Source: Microbacterium sp. zg-B185 (lineage in GTDB: Bacteria > Actinomycetota > Actinomycetes > Actinomycetales > Microbacteriaceae). From it: a DNA stretch of 64,000 bases. The DNA lies in NCBI RefSeq assembly GCF_030246885.1, contig NZ_CP126739.1, positions 1,860,001 through 1,924,000 on the forward strand, read 5' to 3'. Shown piece after piece: positions 32,567 to 41,424 of this stretch. Position 1 is the stretch's first letter. Each line of letters opens with the position of its first letter. The notes beneath the pieces were generated by a model. That model was not told where the DNA came from and ran no database searches. It saw only the letters and a list, made by a program, of their open reading frames with translations. Position numbers and translations under genes: made by a program.

Positions 32567-33262
32567 ATGGCCACGGAGCGCGTCGCCTCGGTGGATGCGC
32601 GGCGGGTGCGGCGCGTTCATGCGGTGCTGGTGCTGCTGTCCTTCTCGGCCGGAGCTGCCGACGCGTTCGCGTTCCTCGCTCTCGGCGGGATCTTCACGGC
32701 GAACATGACCGGCAATCTGGTGCTGATCGGCATGTTCAGCCGTCCCGAGTTCGCGCAGACCCTCGTGACGGCACTCATCGCGATCGTCTCTTTCGTGGGC
32801 GTGCTGTACGCGGCTTTTCGGCTCACTGTCCCGACGGGCGCACTGCCGGTAACGCAACGGCACACGCTGCGGCGTCTCGTGCTGCCCTCGCTGGTGCTGC
32901 AGACCCTCGTCGTCGCGATCTGGGCGGCGCTGCGCGGTGACGTCGGCATGGTGGAGCGCTGCATCGTGATCAGCCTGTCCGCCGCGGCGCTGGCGCTGCA
33001 GACGGTGGCTGCCAAGAAACTCTCCGACATCGAGGGGGTCACCACGACCTACGTGACCGGCACGCTCACCACCACGATGCACGATCTCGCGGTCCGCAGC
33101 GCGCACGGGCAGGGACTGCGCGTGCTGTCCGTCGTGGCGCTGCCGGTCGGCGCGGTATCCGCCACCGCCGCGTTGCTGCTGGCCGCCGAGCTGTGCCCGG
33201 TGGTGGCATGGTTGCCCGCCGTCGCCGCGGCGATTCTGCTTCTGTCCACATCGAGACCGTAG
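32567..33262 (+). CDS. YoaK/DUF1275 family membrane protein
   Basis: A 231-residue, six-helix protein with the DUF1275 hallmark SAGAADAFAFLALGGIFTAN followed by MTGNLVLIG, and the second-half signature TTYVTGTLTTTMHDLA. The family is a putative transporter of unknown substrate. ATG at 32567 has AGGAGAG about 13 nt upstream; the distance is long but no nearer start fits the first helix. Confidence 0.85.
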   Translation: MATERVASVDARRVRRVHAVLVLLSFSAGAADAFAFLALGGIFTANMTGNLVLIGMFSRPEFAQTLVTALIAIVSFVGVLYAAFRLTVPTGALPVTQRHTLRRLVLPSLVLQTLVVAIWAALRGDVGMVERCIVISLSAAALALQTVAAKKLSDIEGVTTTYVTGTLTTTMHDLAVRSAHGQGLRVLSVVALPVGAVSATAALLLAAELCPVVAWLPAVAAAILLLSTSRP

Positions 33263-33378
33263 GTAGGACCGCGCTGACGCTGTGCGCCGATGATGGAGCA
33301 CGGGCCCGACCACCTGAACGAGTGAGCCGGACGGGGGAGCGGCATCCGCGCCGACCCCAGGTCGGTTACCATTCGGGG

Positions 33379-33606
33379 ATGACGAAACCGGCACCGATCG
33401 AAGACGTCCCGATCGGCGGCGACGTCATCCGCCTCGGGCAGTTCCTGAAGTTCGCGGGGATTCTCGACTCCGGTGGAGACGTGAAAGAGGCCATCATCGA
33501 CGGCTACGTGAGCGTGAACGGCGAGGTCGATCGACGTCGCGGGCGCCAGCTGAAGCTCGGCGACATCGTCAGGTTCGAAGGGCGTCAGGTCCGGGTCTGC
33601 CCCTGA
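33379..33606 (+). CDS. S4-domain RNA-binding protein
   Basis: A 75-residue stand-alone S4 domain (YbcJ/YaaA type): IRLGQFLKFAGILDSGGDVK, then IIDGYVSVNGEVDRRRGRQL and GDIVRFEGRQVRV. It is expected to bind structured RNA, probably near ribosomes; partners are unknown. TACCAT lies 6 nt before the ATG, so translation is probably leaderless. Confidence 0.88.
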   Translation: MTKPAPIEDVPIGGDVIRLGQFLKFAGILDSGGDVKEAIIDGYVSVNGEVDRRRGRQLKLGDIVRFEGRQVRVCP

Positions 33607-33637
33607 TTGCTGTGCGGGGGAGGATGCGCAACTTTAC

Positions 33638-33672
33638 TTGTGGGTTAATTAACCTGCGGGTATAGTACCGGT
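33638..33672 (+). promoter_or_regulatory. arsR-operon promoter with overlapping operator palindrome
   Basis: TTGTGG (33638-33643) and TATAGT (33661-33666) are spaced by exactly 17 nt. A perfect 12-bp palindrome, GGTTAATTAACC (33643-33654), begins in the -35 box and fills the spacer. The start codon at 33673 lies 6 nt after the -10 box. The layout predicts a leaderless mRNA and autorepression by the ArsR-family protein it encodes. Confidence 0.75.
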
Positions 33673-34014
33673 ATGTCCGTCGCTCACCTGGATGCAACGT
33701 TCCTGGCCCTCGCCGACCCCACCCGGCGGGCGATCATCGGCCGCCTGAGCGAAGGAGATGCGACGGTGAACGAACTGGCTGAGCCGTTCGCGATGTCTCT
33801 TCCGGCGGTCTCCAAGCACATCAAGGTGCTGGAGCGGTGCGGGTTGGTGACCCGGTCACGACGCGCTCAGTTCCGTCCTTGTCGCCTGAACGTTTCCGCC
33901 CTCGCGGAGGCAGAGAGCTGGATCCAAGAGAGTCGCCGGGTGTGGTCGGACCGGTTCGATCAGCTCGACGAGCACCTTCGCGATCTGCAAGCCGGGGGAG
34001 AGGCCGCGCGATGA
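33673..34014 (+). CDS. ArsR-family transcriptional regulator
   Basis: A 113-residue winged-helix protein: FLALADPTRRAIIGRLSEGD, then VNELAEPFAMSLPAVSKHIK (recognition helix) and VLERCGLVTRSRRAQFRPCR. No CxC metal-binding pair is present, and its neighbours are an AHSA1 protein and a hydrolase. It fits the common non-metal ArsR-AHSA1 pair, in which the repressor controls its own operon. It starts directly at the predicted transcription start. Its TGA overlaps the next ATG (ATGA). Confidence 0.9.
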   Translation: MSVAHLDATFLALADPTRRAIIGRLSEGDATVNELAEPFAMSLPAVSKHIKVLERCGLVTRSRRAQFRPCRLNVSALAEAESWIQESRRVWSDRFDQLDEHLRDLQAGGEAAR

Positions 34015-34496
34015 GCAGCCTTCCGGCTGAGTCGCGGCGTCCGGCATCCGCTGGCGACGTGACCATCTCCCGCACCTTCGATGCTCCCAGGGAATTGGTG
34101 TTCCGGTGCATGATCGATCCGCAGCACCTCACGCATTTCTGGGGACCGAGAGGGACGAGCGCGCCGATGGAGGGCATCGTCGTCGACGCCCGACCGGGCG
34201 GTGCCTTCGAGACCACGATGGTCAACGACGCCGACGGCAGCTCCTACTGCATGCGCGCGGTCTTCCGCGAGGTGGCCGAACCGGAACGGCTGGTGTGGGC
34301 CGACATCGATTCGGGCATGGTCACGACCGCGCTGTTCATCGACACAGGGGACGGACGCACGAACGTCCACATCCGTCAGACGCTCGTCCCGCCACATGCG
34401 ATGACGGAGGATGCGCGGGCGGGTTTCCTCAGTTCGCTGGACCGTTTCAACGCCTATGCGCGCGCCCTCGCATCACCAGCTGAGGAGGACAGATGA
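34011..34496 (+). CDS. SRPBCC (AHSA1-like) protein
   Basis: A 161-residue AHSA1/CalC-type protein: VTISRTFDAPRELVFRCMID, then HLTHFWGPRGTSAPMEG and GGAFETTMVNDADGSSYCMR. It overlaps arsR and the downstream hydrolase by 4 nt each, so the three are translated together. The ligand is unknown. The physical linkage suggests the ArsR protein responds to the same compound class. Confidence 0.85.
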   Translation: MSSLPAESRRPASAGDVTISRTFDAPRELVFRCMIDPQHLTHFWGPRGTSAPMEGIVVDARPGGAFETTMVNDADGSSYCMRAVFREVAEPERLVWADIDSGMVTTALFIDTGDGRTNVHIRQTLVPPHAMTEDARAGFLSSLDRFNAYARALASPAEEDR

Positions 34497-35263
34497 GTGC
34501 CGTGCAGTCGGCAGACGGCACATCGATCCGGTTCGACCAGTCCGGATCCGGTTCGCCGCTGGTGCTCGTCCTGGGCGCCTTCAACACCAGGTCCGCCGGT
34601 GCGTCGCTGGCCGCGCACCTCGCGCAGCGGTTCATGGTCTTCAACTACGACCGACGCGGACGCGGACAGAGCGGGGACACCGCGCCGTACGAGATCCAGC
34701 GTGAGATCGAGGATCTCGCCGCGCTGATCGCTGCAGCGGGCGGAGAATCGGCCGTGTTCGGGTACTCGTCCGGAGCGATCCTCGCTCTCGCCGCCGCCGA
34801 GCACGGCCTTCCCATCACCGGCCTTGCGCTGTACGAGCCGCCCTTCCCCCTGACGGGCAGGAGCCGCGATTTCTTCACCCGGAGCGCGGGGGAGATCCGG
34901 GCGCTCATCGCTGAGGGGCGGCCGGATGCCGCGGTGGAACTCTTCCAGATCCGCATCGTCGGCATACCGCCGGAGGTGGTCGCGCAGATCCGCCACGCGC
35001 CCTTCTGGCCCGAGCTGGTCCGGATCGCACCGACCCTGGAATACGAGGTTCTTCTTCTCGCCTCCGACCCGGACCTGCCCGGGAGAGTCGGCATCCCCAC
35101 TCTGGTGGTGGCGGGATCAGACAGTCCGTCTGTCCTCACCGACGCCGCCGAGAAACTCAGCCGCCGACTTGCGCACGGTTCATATCGGGAGCTCGCCGGT
35201 CGCAGCCACGACATCGACGCTGATGCACTCGGCCCCGTCGTCACCGAATTCCTCGCGCGGTGA
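34493..35263 (+). CDS. Alpha/beta hydrolase
   Basis: A 256-residue alpha/beta hydrolase: the strand and oxyanion region PLVLVLGAFNTRSAG, nucleophile elbow FGYSSGAILAL (Ser near 90), and catalytic His in AGRSHDIDADAL near the end; the acid is probably the Asp in VAGSDSPSVL. No signal peptide. It is the last gene of the arsR operon. Substrate unknown. Confidence 0.87.
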   Translation: MSAVQSADGTSIRFDQSGSGSPLVLVLGAFNTRSAGASLAAHLAQRFMVFNYDRRGRGQSGDTAPYEIQREIEDLAALIAAAGGESAVFGYSSGAILALAAAEHGLPITGLALYEPPFPLTGRSRDFFTRSAGEIRALIAEGRPDAAVELFQIRIVGIPPEVVAQIRHAPFWPELVRIAPTLEYEVLLLASDPDLPGRVGIPTLVVAGSDSPSVLTDAAEKLSRRLAHGSYRELAGRSHDIDADALGPVVTEFLAR

Positions 35264-35548
35264 CCGGACCGTGCCGGCGGGGCCGTCGCGGTGTGAGATC
35301 GAATAGGGGAACACCGCTGCATTCCTTTGAGCTGACATAATGTGCATTATCGGCAATCGGTCGCTCGGCCTCGTTCCGGTGCGGACGTGGCGGTCGAGCC
35401 CATCCTCTCGGGCCGAATTCGCGCTTGATCGACCCTCGGGATCTGCGGGTTGCGATACGGACACGCCGCGTTCGTGGACGCCGCGAGTTCACCCGCCGGG
35501 TCTAAGCTGAGCCGCACCTCACAGGAATCTCCCAGAAAGGGATGCCTC

Positions 35549-36109
35549 ATGTCCACAGAATTCGCGCCGGAAAGATCGCTCGTCAACGGCATCCGCACCG
35601 CCCTCGGCATCAGCGGCGTCCTGTCCCTGATCGTCGGAATCCTCATCCTGGCCTGGCCGGACAAGACCGCGATGGTCGTCACCGCGATCATCGCGATCTA
35701 TGCGATCGCTGCCGGCCTGGTATACGCCGGCCTCGGGATCTTCTCGAAGACCCGAGGCGGCTGGTCGCGAGTCGGCCACATCGCCCTGGGCGTGCTGTTC
35801 GTCATCGCCGGTATCGTCGCGTTCCTGAACCTGGGAGGAGCGACGGCATGGCTCGCGCTGTTCCTGGGCTTCCTCGTCGGCATCATGTGGATCGTCGAGG
35901 GCATCGTCGCGCTGTCCACGCTGGATATGGCCGCATCCAAGGGCTGGACGGTCTTCTTCGCGATCATCAGCATCATCGCCGGCATCGTGCTGTTCTTCTC
36001 CCCGATCTGGGGCGCCCTGGTGCTGTGGTGGCTGCTGGGCATCTCCCTGATCGTGCTCGGCGTCATCCAGATCATTCGCGCCTTCACCTTCGCCAGCAAG
36101 GACATCTAG
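35549..36109 (+). CDS. HdeD/DUF308 family membrane protein
   Basis: A 186-residue protein with six helices in three pairs (ALGISGVLSLIVGILILAWP, MVVTAIIAIYAIAAGLVYA and so on), matching DUF308/HdeD. E. coli HdeD acts in acid resistance at high density; here the role is unproven. ATG at 35549 has AAAGG about 9 nt upstream. TAAGCT near 35509 is a possible -10 box. The gene is closed by the strong palindrome at 36119-36156. Confidence 0.85.
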   Translation: MSTEFAPERSLVNGIRTALGISGVLSLIVGILILAWPDKTAMVVTAIIAIYAIAAGLVYAGLGIFSKTRGGWSRVGHIALGVLFVIAGIVAFLNLGGATAWLALFLGFLVGIMWIVEGIVALSTLDMAASKGWTVFFAIISIIAGIVLFFSPIWGALVLWWLLGISLIVLGVIQIIRAFTFASKDI

Positions 36110-36118
36110 TCCGGCATC

Positions 36119-36156
36119 ACGACAGAGCGCCCCGGGATCCCGGGGCGCTCTGTCGT
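36119..36156. terminator. Bidirectional terminator between convergent genes
   Basis: Bases 36119-36156 are a perfect 38-bp palindrome; the left arm is ACGACAGAGCGCCCCGGGA. It lies between the stops of the HdeD-like gene (+) and the S9 peptidase gene (-), 9 nt from each, so it can serve both. Confidence 0.85.
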
Positions 36157-36164
36157 CTCAGTCG

Positions 36165-38153
36165 TCAGGGACGATCGGTGACCGGCAGCTTCCGCCGCCA
36201 CCAGTCCAGCACCGCCTCGAAGCGCTCGACGCGGTGGCGCGGCTGGCCGGCGCGCGTGAGCTCGTGATCCTCCCCGGGGAAGACCAGCAGCTCGGCCTCG
36301 GTCCCCTGTCGTTTCAGCGCCGAGTAGTACCTGGTCGCCTGTTCCAGCGGGCAGCGGAAGTCCAGTTCGGAGTGCAGGACGAGAGTGGGTGTCCTCACCT
36401 CGCCCACCACCGCCATCGGACTCTGCCGGGCGATCGCGTCCGCCTCGGTTCCGACGTATTCGTCTCCGAAGAAGGAGCCGATGTCGCTGGTCCCCTGGAA
36501 CGAGACGGGGTCCAGGAAACCCCGCTCCACGATGGCCCCCGCGAAGCGGTGGTCGTGGGCGATCACCCAGGCGGTGAGGTAGCCGCCGTACGAGCCGCCC
36601 ATGATTCCGACGCGTTCGCGGTCCAGCCGCGCGTCCTGCGCTGTGGCTCCGTCCAGGAAGTCGATGACGTCCGCGAAGTCGACGGTGCCCATCGCCCCGC
36701 GGATGCTGCGGCCGTGCTCGCTCCCATAGCCCGCTGAGCCCCGCGGGTTGCAGTACACGACCGCGTAACCGGCATCCACCAGCACCTGCGTCTCATCGAA
36801 GAGGTGGATGCCGTATGCGGCGTACGGTCCCCCGTGGATCTGCAGAAGAACCGGGAAGGGTCCTTCTCCCGCAGGCTGGGCGACCCAGCCGTGGATCGGA
36901 TAGCCGTCCCTGCCCGTGATGGTCAGTTCGCGCGGTGTGACGACCGGCACCGCGTTGCCGAAGGACGTCAGCGCGCGGGTGTGTCCGCCCTCCACCAGCA
37001 GCAGTTCCCCCAGTGCCTCCGGGGTCGCGACGGCGGCCACGACCCGCTCCCCCGCGGCCGCGGATCCGAGGACCTCGACGTCGCCGCCGAGCACTTCTGT
37101 GCTCACGCCGTCGCGGGTCACACGCAGCAGACGGACGCGCCCGCGGGTGCGGTCCTGCACGAGGAAGTCCTCGCCCACCGGGCTGATGACGCTGCCCACC
37201 TCACCCAGGTCGATCGTCTCGGGATCCGTCAGCCGACGTGGGCCGTCCGGCTCGAGCAGCCACAGCGACGTGGCGGCTGCGACGAAGTCCGTTCCGGACT
37301 CCCCCACGTCCGCGGCCAGCACGGCGATCATCCCGTCCTCGGCGACGGCCACCTCGGAGATCGAGAGCGCGGCGGTCCGGTCGATGAGCTCGCGCTCCCC
37401 CGAGCCGTCGGCGCGCACGGCGATCAGGCGCGAGCGAAGATCCCGGTGGTCCGATTCGATCTCGTCCAGAACCGTCAGCACCTCGTCGTCGCGGAACACT
37501 GCGCCGGTCCGGGATGCCGCCCCGTGCGTGAGCTGAACGGGCTCGGCGGGGATGACCTTCTTCTCCGGCTTGTCTGCGCCGTCCGGCAGCGCGGCGGGTG
37601 CGGGTTCGTAGAAGGGCTCGGCGTCCACGGCCGGGACCGGTACGACGAACAGCTGCGCGGGCCGGTCGGCGAGGTACCCCAGGCCGTTGGAGTGCCAGCG
37701 CACCCCGGTGATGCGACGCGGCGCCTCGGCCGAGGACTCCAGGCCGTCGACGCTCCCGTACCGACCGTGCTCGGGAACGCGCGCGGAGAAGGCGAGGGTG
37801 GCGCCGTCGCCGGACCAGTCGAATGCGTCCACCCCGAGCGGGGCAGCCGTCACCTGCACCGGCTCACCGCCGCGGGCGTCCACCACGTGGAGCTGCGCCT
37901 TGCCTCGGTCATCTCCGCGCAGGAACGCGATCCGCGCCCCATCGGGGGACAGCTGTGGCGACCGGTCCGCGGTGCCGCGCGTGAGACGGCGTGCCTGGCC
38001 GTCCGGCAGATCCACGCGCCACAGCTGGCCGACGGCACGGTTGGCGGTCAGATCGGGCCGCGATGTCGCAAAGACGGCGAACGATCCGTCCGGGGCGAGG
38101 TCAGGCCGGCCGACCGACATGAGCTTCTCGATGTCTGCGGGTCCCATGCTCAC
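36165..38153 (-). CDS. S9-family (prolyl oligopeptidase/acylaminoacyl) peptidase
   Basis: A 662-residue serine peptidase. An N-terminal beta-propeller (about 1-400) shows repeated PDG blocks (SPQLSPDGARIAFLRGDD). The C-terminal alpha/beta hydrolase domain (about 410-660) has HGGPYAAYG (oxyanion hole), GIMGGSYGGYLTAW (nucleophile Ser), HSELDFRCPLEQ (Asp) and GEDHELTRAGQP (His). No signal peptide; cytosolic. GTG at 38153 overlaps the SDR stop (GTGA), though ATG at 38147 is also possible. Translation is coupled to the SDR gene. Confidence 0.93.
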   Translation of the reverse strand: MSMGPADIEKLMSVGRPDLAPDGSFAVFATSRPDLTANRAVGQLWRVDLPDGQARRLTRGTADRSPQLSPDGARIAFLRGDDRGKAQLHVVDARGGEPVQVTAAPLGVDAFDWSGDGATLAFSARVPEHGRYGSVDGLESSAEAPRRITGVRWHSNGLGYLADRPAQLFVVPVPAVDAEPFYEPAPAALPDGADKPEKKVIPAEPVQLTHGAASRTGAVFRDDEVLTVLDEIESDHRDLRSRLIAVRADGSGERELIDRTAALSISEVAVAEDGMIAVLAADVGESGTDFVAAATSLWLLEPDGPRRLTDPETIDLGEVGSVISPVGEDFLVQDRTRGRVRLLRVTRDGVSTEVLGGDVEVLGSAAAGERVVAAVATPEALGELLLVEGGHTRALTSFGNAVPVVTPRELTITGRDGYPIHGWVAQPAGEGPFPVLLQIHGGPYAAYGIHLFDETQVLVDAGYAVVYCNPRGSAGYGSEHGRSIRGAMGTVDFADVIDFLDGATAQDARLDRERVGIMGGSYGGYLTAWVIAHDHRFAGAIVERGFLDPVSFQGTSDIGSFFGDEYVGTEADAIARQSPMAVVGEVRTPTLVLHSELDFRCPLEQATRYYSALKRQGTEAELLVFPGEDHELTRAGQPRHRVERFEAVLDWWRRKLPVTDRP

Positions 38154-38923
38154 TCCCCCTCGAACGACGTGGTGTCCCCGACCAGGCGCGTGTTGGCCGG
38201 CGGGATCGGATCGACCGCGGCATGGGCCACCTCGGCCGCGAACTCGCCGACGTTGTAGAGCTTGCCGGCCGATTCCCGGCGCGAGGCGATCGCGCCGGGG
38301 TTGGCCCGTTCGAGCAGCGTGGCGGTGATGGTTCCTTCGATCATGTCGCCGGAGACGACGACGAATCCGATCCCGCGGGCCTCCAGCTCGGGGATGCGCT
38401 CACGCAGCGCGTCTTCCCCCGCCCGTTTGGACAGGGCGACCGGGACGTACTCCGGCATGGTGGGCGTGGTCCGGATGAAGTGCGCCTGGTGGCTCGTGAC
38501 GAACACGACCCGCGACCCGTCCGAGAGCAGCGGAAGCGCGGCGTCCAGAACCTGCAGCTGCGCGTCCCGGTTGAGTCGGAGCGCGTACTCCTCCCCCATC
38601 CCGGACTCCATGCCTCCGGAGGCATTCAGCACGAGGATGTCCAGGGAGCCGAAGGCCTGCTCCACCTCGGAGAACATCGCCTGCACCGACTCGGCATCCG
38701 TGAGATCGGCGCCCACCACCAGAACCTCGACGCCCGACTCGCGCAGCTGCGCAGCGAGCTTCTCCGCCCGGGGCGCCTTGTTGCGGTAGTTGATGACGAC
38801 ATTCGCGCCGGCCTGCGCGAAATAGCGGGCCGTGTCGGCCCCGATTCCCCGCGACGAGCCGGTCACGAGTGCTGTCTTCCCGCTCAGTGAGCCGGGGGCG
38901 AGAGGGATGAGGGGGTCGGTCAC
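38150..38923 (-). CDS. SDR-family oxidoreductase with atypical catalytic motif
   Basis: A 257-residue classical-length SDR: Rossmann motif ALVTGSSRGIGADTARYFAQ, NAG-like LVLNASGG, and Ser in FVTSHQ. The usual YxxxK is replaced: PEYVPVALSKRAGEDAL has Val four residues before the Lys and a Tyr seven before it. It either uses a shifted Tyr or is not a standard dehydrogenase. Upstream gene of a two-gene unit with the S9 peptidase. Confidence 0.85.
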   Translation of the reverse strand: MTDPLIPLAPGSLSGKTALVTGSSRGIGADTARYFAQAGANVVINYRNKAPRAEKLAAQLRESGVEVLVVGADLTDAESVQAMFSEVEQAFGSLDILVLNASGGMESGMGEEYALRLNRDAQLQVLDAALPLLSDGSRVVFVTSHQAHFIRTTPTMPEYVPVALSKRAGEDALRERIPELEARGIGFVVVSGDMIEGTITATLLERANPGAIASRRESAGKLYNVGEFAAEVAHAAVDPIPPANTRLVGDTTSFEGE

Positions 38924-39090
38924 GGGAGACTCCAGGAGGGTGCGAAAGCGCTGATCGGGCGGATGCCGCGGCCTCCGCGCGCGGTGCGCGGGCGCCCCTC
39001 GACCCTACCAATCGGGGCGCCGCCGGGCGGGCCCGGTTCGGCCTGGAGTGGAGGCCCGCATGATAGGTTCGAGCGACAGGGAGGCATGCC

Positions 39091-39564
39091 GTGGAGTTCA
39101 TCCAGACCATCGAACAATTCGCCTGGATCGGGTGGCTCGTCCTGATCCTGGTGTTCCTCGTGATCGAGATGCTGACCCTCGACTTCACCTTCCTGATGCT
39201 CAGCATCGGCGGCATCGCGGGGCTGGGTTCGGACCTCATCGGCGCACCAGTCTGGCTGCAGGTGATCATCGCCGCTGTCGTCGCGGCGGTGCTGGTGCTG
39301 CTTTTGCGGCCGCCGCTCCTGCGCCGCCTGCGCCGCGGTGAGGATCCCACACCGACCAACGTGGCCGCGCTGGTGGGACTGTCCGGACAGGTGCTCTCGA
39401 CGGTGACACCGCACGGCGGTCAGGTGAAACTCGCGAACGGCGACACGTGGACCGCCCGCCCCGACCGCGGAGCCGAGCTGGAGCCGGGCACGGTCATCCG
39501 TGTCAGCCGAATCGACGGCGCCACCGCGTACGTCCGCCCCCAGGAAGAGGAACCGACCGCATGA
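39091..39564 (+). CDS. NfeD-like membrane protein
   Basis: A 157-residue NfeD1b-type protein: three membrane segments within residues 10-75 (IGWLVLILVFLVIEMLTLDF, LQVIIAAVVAAVLVLLL) and a C-terminal OB-fold (about 90-150; ALVGLSGQVLSTV, PGTVIRVSRIDGATAYV). Such proteins pair with SPFH proteins, and here the next gene is one, overlapping by ATGA. GTG at 39091 has GGGAGG about 8 nt upstream. Possible -10 box TAGGTT at 39064-39069. Confidence 0.9.
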   Translation: MEFIQTIEQFAWIGWLVLILVFLVIEMLTLDFTFLMLSIGGIAGLGSDLIGAPVWLQVIIAAVVAAVLVLLLRPPLLRRLRRGEDPTPTNVAALVGLSGQVLSTVTPHGGQVKLANGDTWTARPDRGAELEPGTVIRVSRIDGATAYVRPQEEEPTA

Positions 39565-40517
39565 CCCCCGAGAGCTTCATCCCGACGGCCATCGGCTGGC
39601 TGCTGGCCATCGCGGTATTCATCTTCGTTCTGGTCGTCATCGTCCGCTCGATCCGAATCATCCCGCAGGCCACGGCCGGAGTCGTCGAGCGCCTCGGGCG
39701 CTATCACAAGACGCTGATGCCGGGCCTGAACATCCTGGTGCCGTTCATCGACCGCGTCCGTCCCCTCATCGACATGCGCGAGCAGGTGGTGTCCTTCCCG
39801 CCGCAGCCGGTGATCACCGAGGACAACCTGGTCGTCTCGATCGACACGGTGATCTACTTCCAGGTGACCGACCCCCGCGCGGCGACCTACGAGATCCGCA
39901 ACTATCTGGGCGCTGTCGAGCAGCTGACCACCACCACCCTGCGCAACGTGGTCGGTGGGCTCAACCTGGAGGAGGCGCTCACCAGCCGCGACGAGATCAA
40001 CGGTCAGCTGAGAATCGTGCTGGACGAAGCCACCGGCAAGTGGGGCATCCGCGTCGGCCGTGTCGAGCTGAAGGCCATCGACCCGCCGGTGAGCATCCAG
40101 GACTCGATGGAGAAGCAGATGCGCGCCGAACGTGACCGGCGAGCTCTCATCCTGACCGCCGAGGGCACCAAGCAGTCCGCCATCCTCACCGCCGAAGGTG
40201 CCCGGCAGGCGGAGATCCTGCGCGCCGAAGGCGACAAGCAGGCGGCCGTTCTGCGCGCGCAGGGCGAGGCCGAAGCGATCCAGACCGTCTTCAGCGCGAT
40301 CCACCTCGGCAACCCGGACGACAAGCTGCTCGCCTACCAGTACCTGCAGACGCTTCCGAAGATCGCGGACAGCGCGTCCAGCAAGCTCTGGATCATCCCG
40401 AGCGAGTTCACCGAAGCGCTCAAGGGAATGAGCACCGCCTTCGCCGGCAGCGTCGTCGAGGCCGCCGCCAAGCGGCCCACCTCCGAAGAGGAACCCGCCA
40501 GGCCCACCTCGTCGTGA
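39561..40517 (+). CDS. SPFH/stomatin-family protein (QmcA-like)
   Basis: A 318-residue slipin/QmcA-type protein: an N-terminal membrane helix (LLAIAVFIFVLVVIVRSI), SPFH domain about 30-190 (QATAGVVERLGRYHKTLMPG, then LVVSIDTVIYFQVTDPRAAT), and an Ala/Glu-rich coiled coil about 195-250 with repeats of ILTAEG/ILRAEG. It is predicted to oligomerise at the membrane with NfeD and organise microdomains. Its stop overlaps the GDPD start (GTGA). Confidence 0.92.
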   Translation: MTPESFIPTAIGWLLAIAVFIFVLVVIVRSIRIIPQATAGVVERLGRYHKTLMPGLNILVPFIDRVRPLIDMREQVVSFPPQPVITEDNLVVSIDTVIYFQVTDPRAATYEIRNYLGAVEQLTTTTLRNVVGGLNLEEALTSRDEINGQLRIVLDEATGKWGIRVGRVELKAIDPPVSIQDSMEKQMRAERDRRALILTAEGTKQSAILTAEGARQAEILRAEGDKQAAVLRAQGEAEAIQTVFSAIHLGNPDDKLLAYQYLQTLPKIADSASSKLWIIPSEFTEALKGMSTAFAGSVVEAAAKRPTSEEEPARPTSS

Positions 40518-41317
40518 CGCACGGCTGGTTCGCGGGCGCCGCACGACCCCGGGTGCTCGCCCACCGCGGTCTGCTGACCGCGGCGGACGTGGCCGACGGC
40601 GTGGTCGAGAACTCTTTCGCGGCCATTGCGGCCGCGCACGCAGCAGGAGCTGAGTACATCGAATCGGACTGTCATCTCACCGCGGACGGGAGGGTCGTGC
40701 TGTTTCACGACGCCGACCTGGTCCGCGTCGCCGGCGACCGACGCCGGATCGCCGACGTCACCAGCGCTGAACTCGACTCGCTGCTGGAAGGCCGCGGGGG
40801 CATGATCACGCTCGAGCAGGCGCTCGACGCCTTTCCCGATACGCGCTTCAACCTCGACGTCAAGGCGAAGGATGCCGCGGTACAGGTCGGTCGGATCGTG
40901 GCGCCGTACGCAGACCGGGTGCTTCTGGCCAGCTTCTCCGATGTCCGTCGGCGCACCGCTCTGGCCGCGGCCACGTCGGCGGCACCCGGCACGCGACCGG
41001 CCACATCGGCCGGCAGCGCGACGATCGGGCGCGTGCTCAGCGCTCTGGCGTCCCGCTCGTCCGGGCTCGTGGCGCGAGCTCTGGCGGACGTGGATGCGCT
41101 GCAGGTGCCCGAGCGGTACCGCTCGTGGCGCATCGTCACGCCGCGGCTGATCGCAGCGGCGCACCGCCATCACGTCGAGGTCCACGTGTGGACCGTGAAC
41201 GACCCCCGGGACATGCGAAGGCTCGTCTCGATGGGCGTGGACGGCCTCGTCACCGACCGCGCAGACCTCGCCCTGGAGGTCCTCCAGGGCGACAATCCCC
41301 CACCCACCCACCCCTGA
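40514..41317 (+). CDS. Glycerophosphodiester phosphodiesterase
   Basis: A 267-residue GDPD TIM barrel: RVLAHRGLLTAADVADG (catalytic His), VENSFAAIAAAHAAGAEYIE plus SDCHLTADGRVVLFHDADLV (metal Glu/Asp and second His), and VHVWTVNDPRDMRRLVSMGV at the end. It hydrolyses glycerophosphodiesters to glycerol-3-phosphate and an alcohol. No signal peptide, so probably cytosolic. Third gene of the nfeD-SPFH-GDPD unit. Confidence 0.92.
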   Translation: MTHGWFAGAARPRVLAHRGLLTAADVADGVVENSFAAIAAAHAAGAEYIESDCHLTADGRVVLFHDADLVRVAGDRRRIADVTSAELDSLLEGRGGMITLEQALDAFPDTRFNLDVKAKDAAVQVGRIVAPYADRVLLASFSDVRRRTALAAATSAAPGTRPATSAGSATIGRVLSALASRSSGLVARALADVDALQVPERYRSWRIVTPRLIAAAHRHHVEVHVWTVNDPRDMRRLVSMGVDGLVTDRADLALEVLQGDNPPPTHP

Positions 41318-41424
41318 GCATCCTGCCCTGAGCATCGTCTGTGAATGACGCTGGGAGGGGCGCGGTTCGGATGATCCGCTCAGGTCACAGCGCTATACCT
41401 ATACAGCGACGAGAGGACCACAAA

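Noticed and set aside
35337..35350. ATAATG-TG-CATTAT inverted repeat
   Set aside because: Short, isolated, with no promoter boxes or gene start at sensible distance. Likely chance in the 285-nt gap before the HdeD-like gene.
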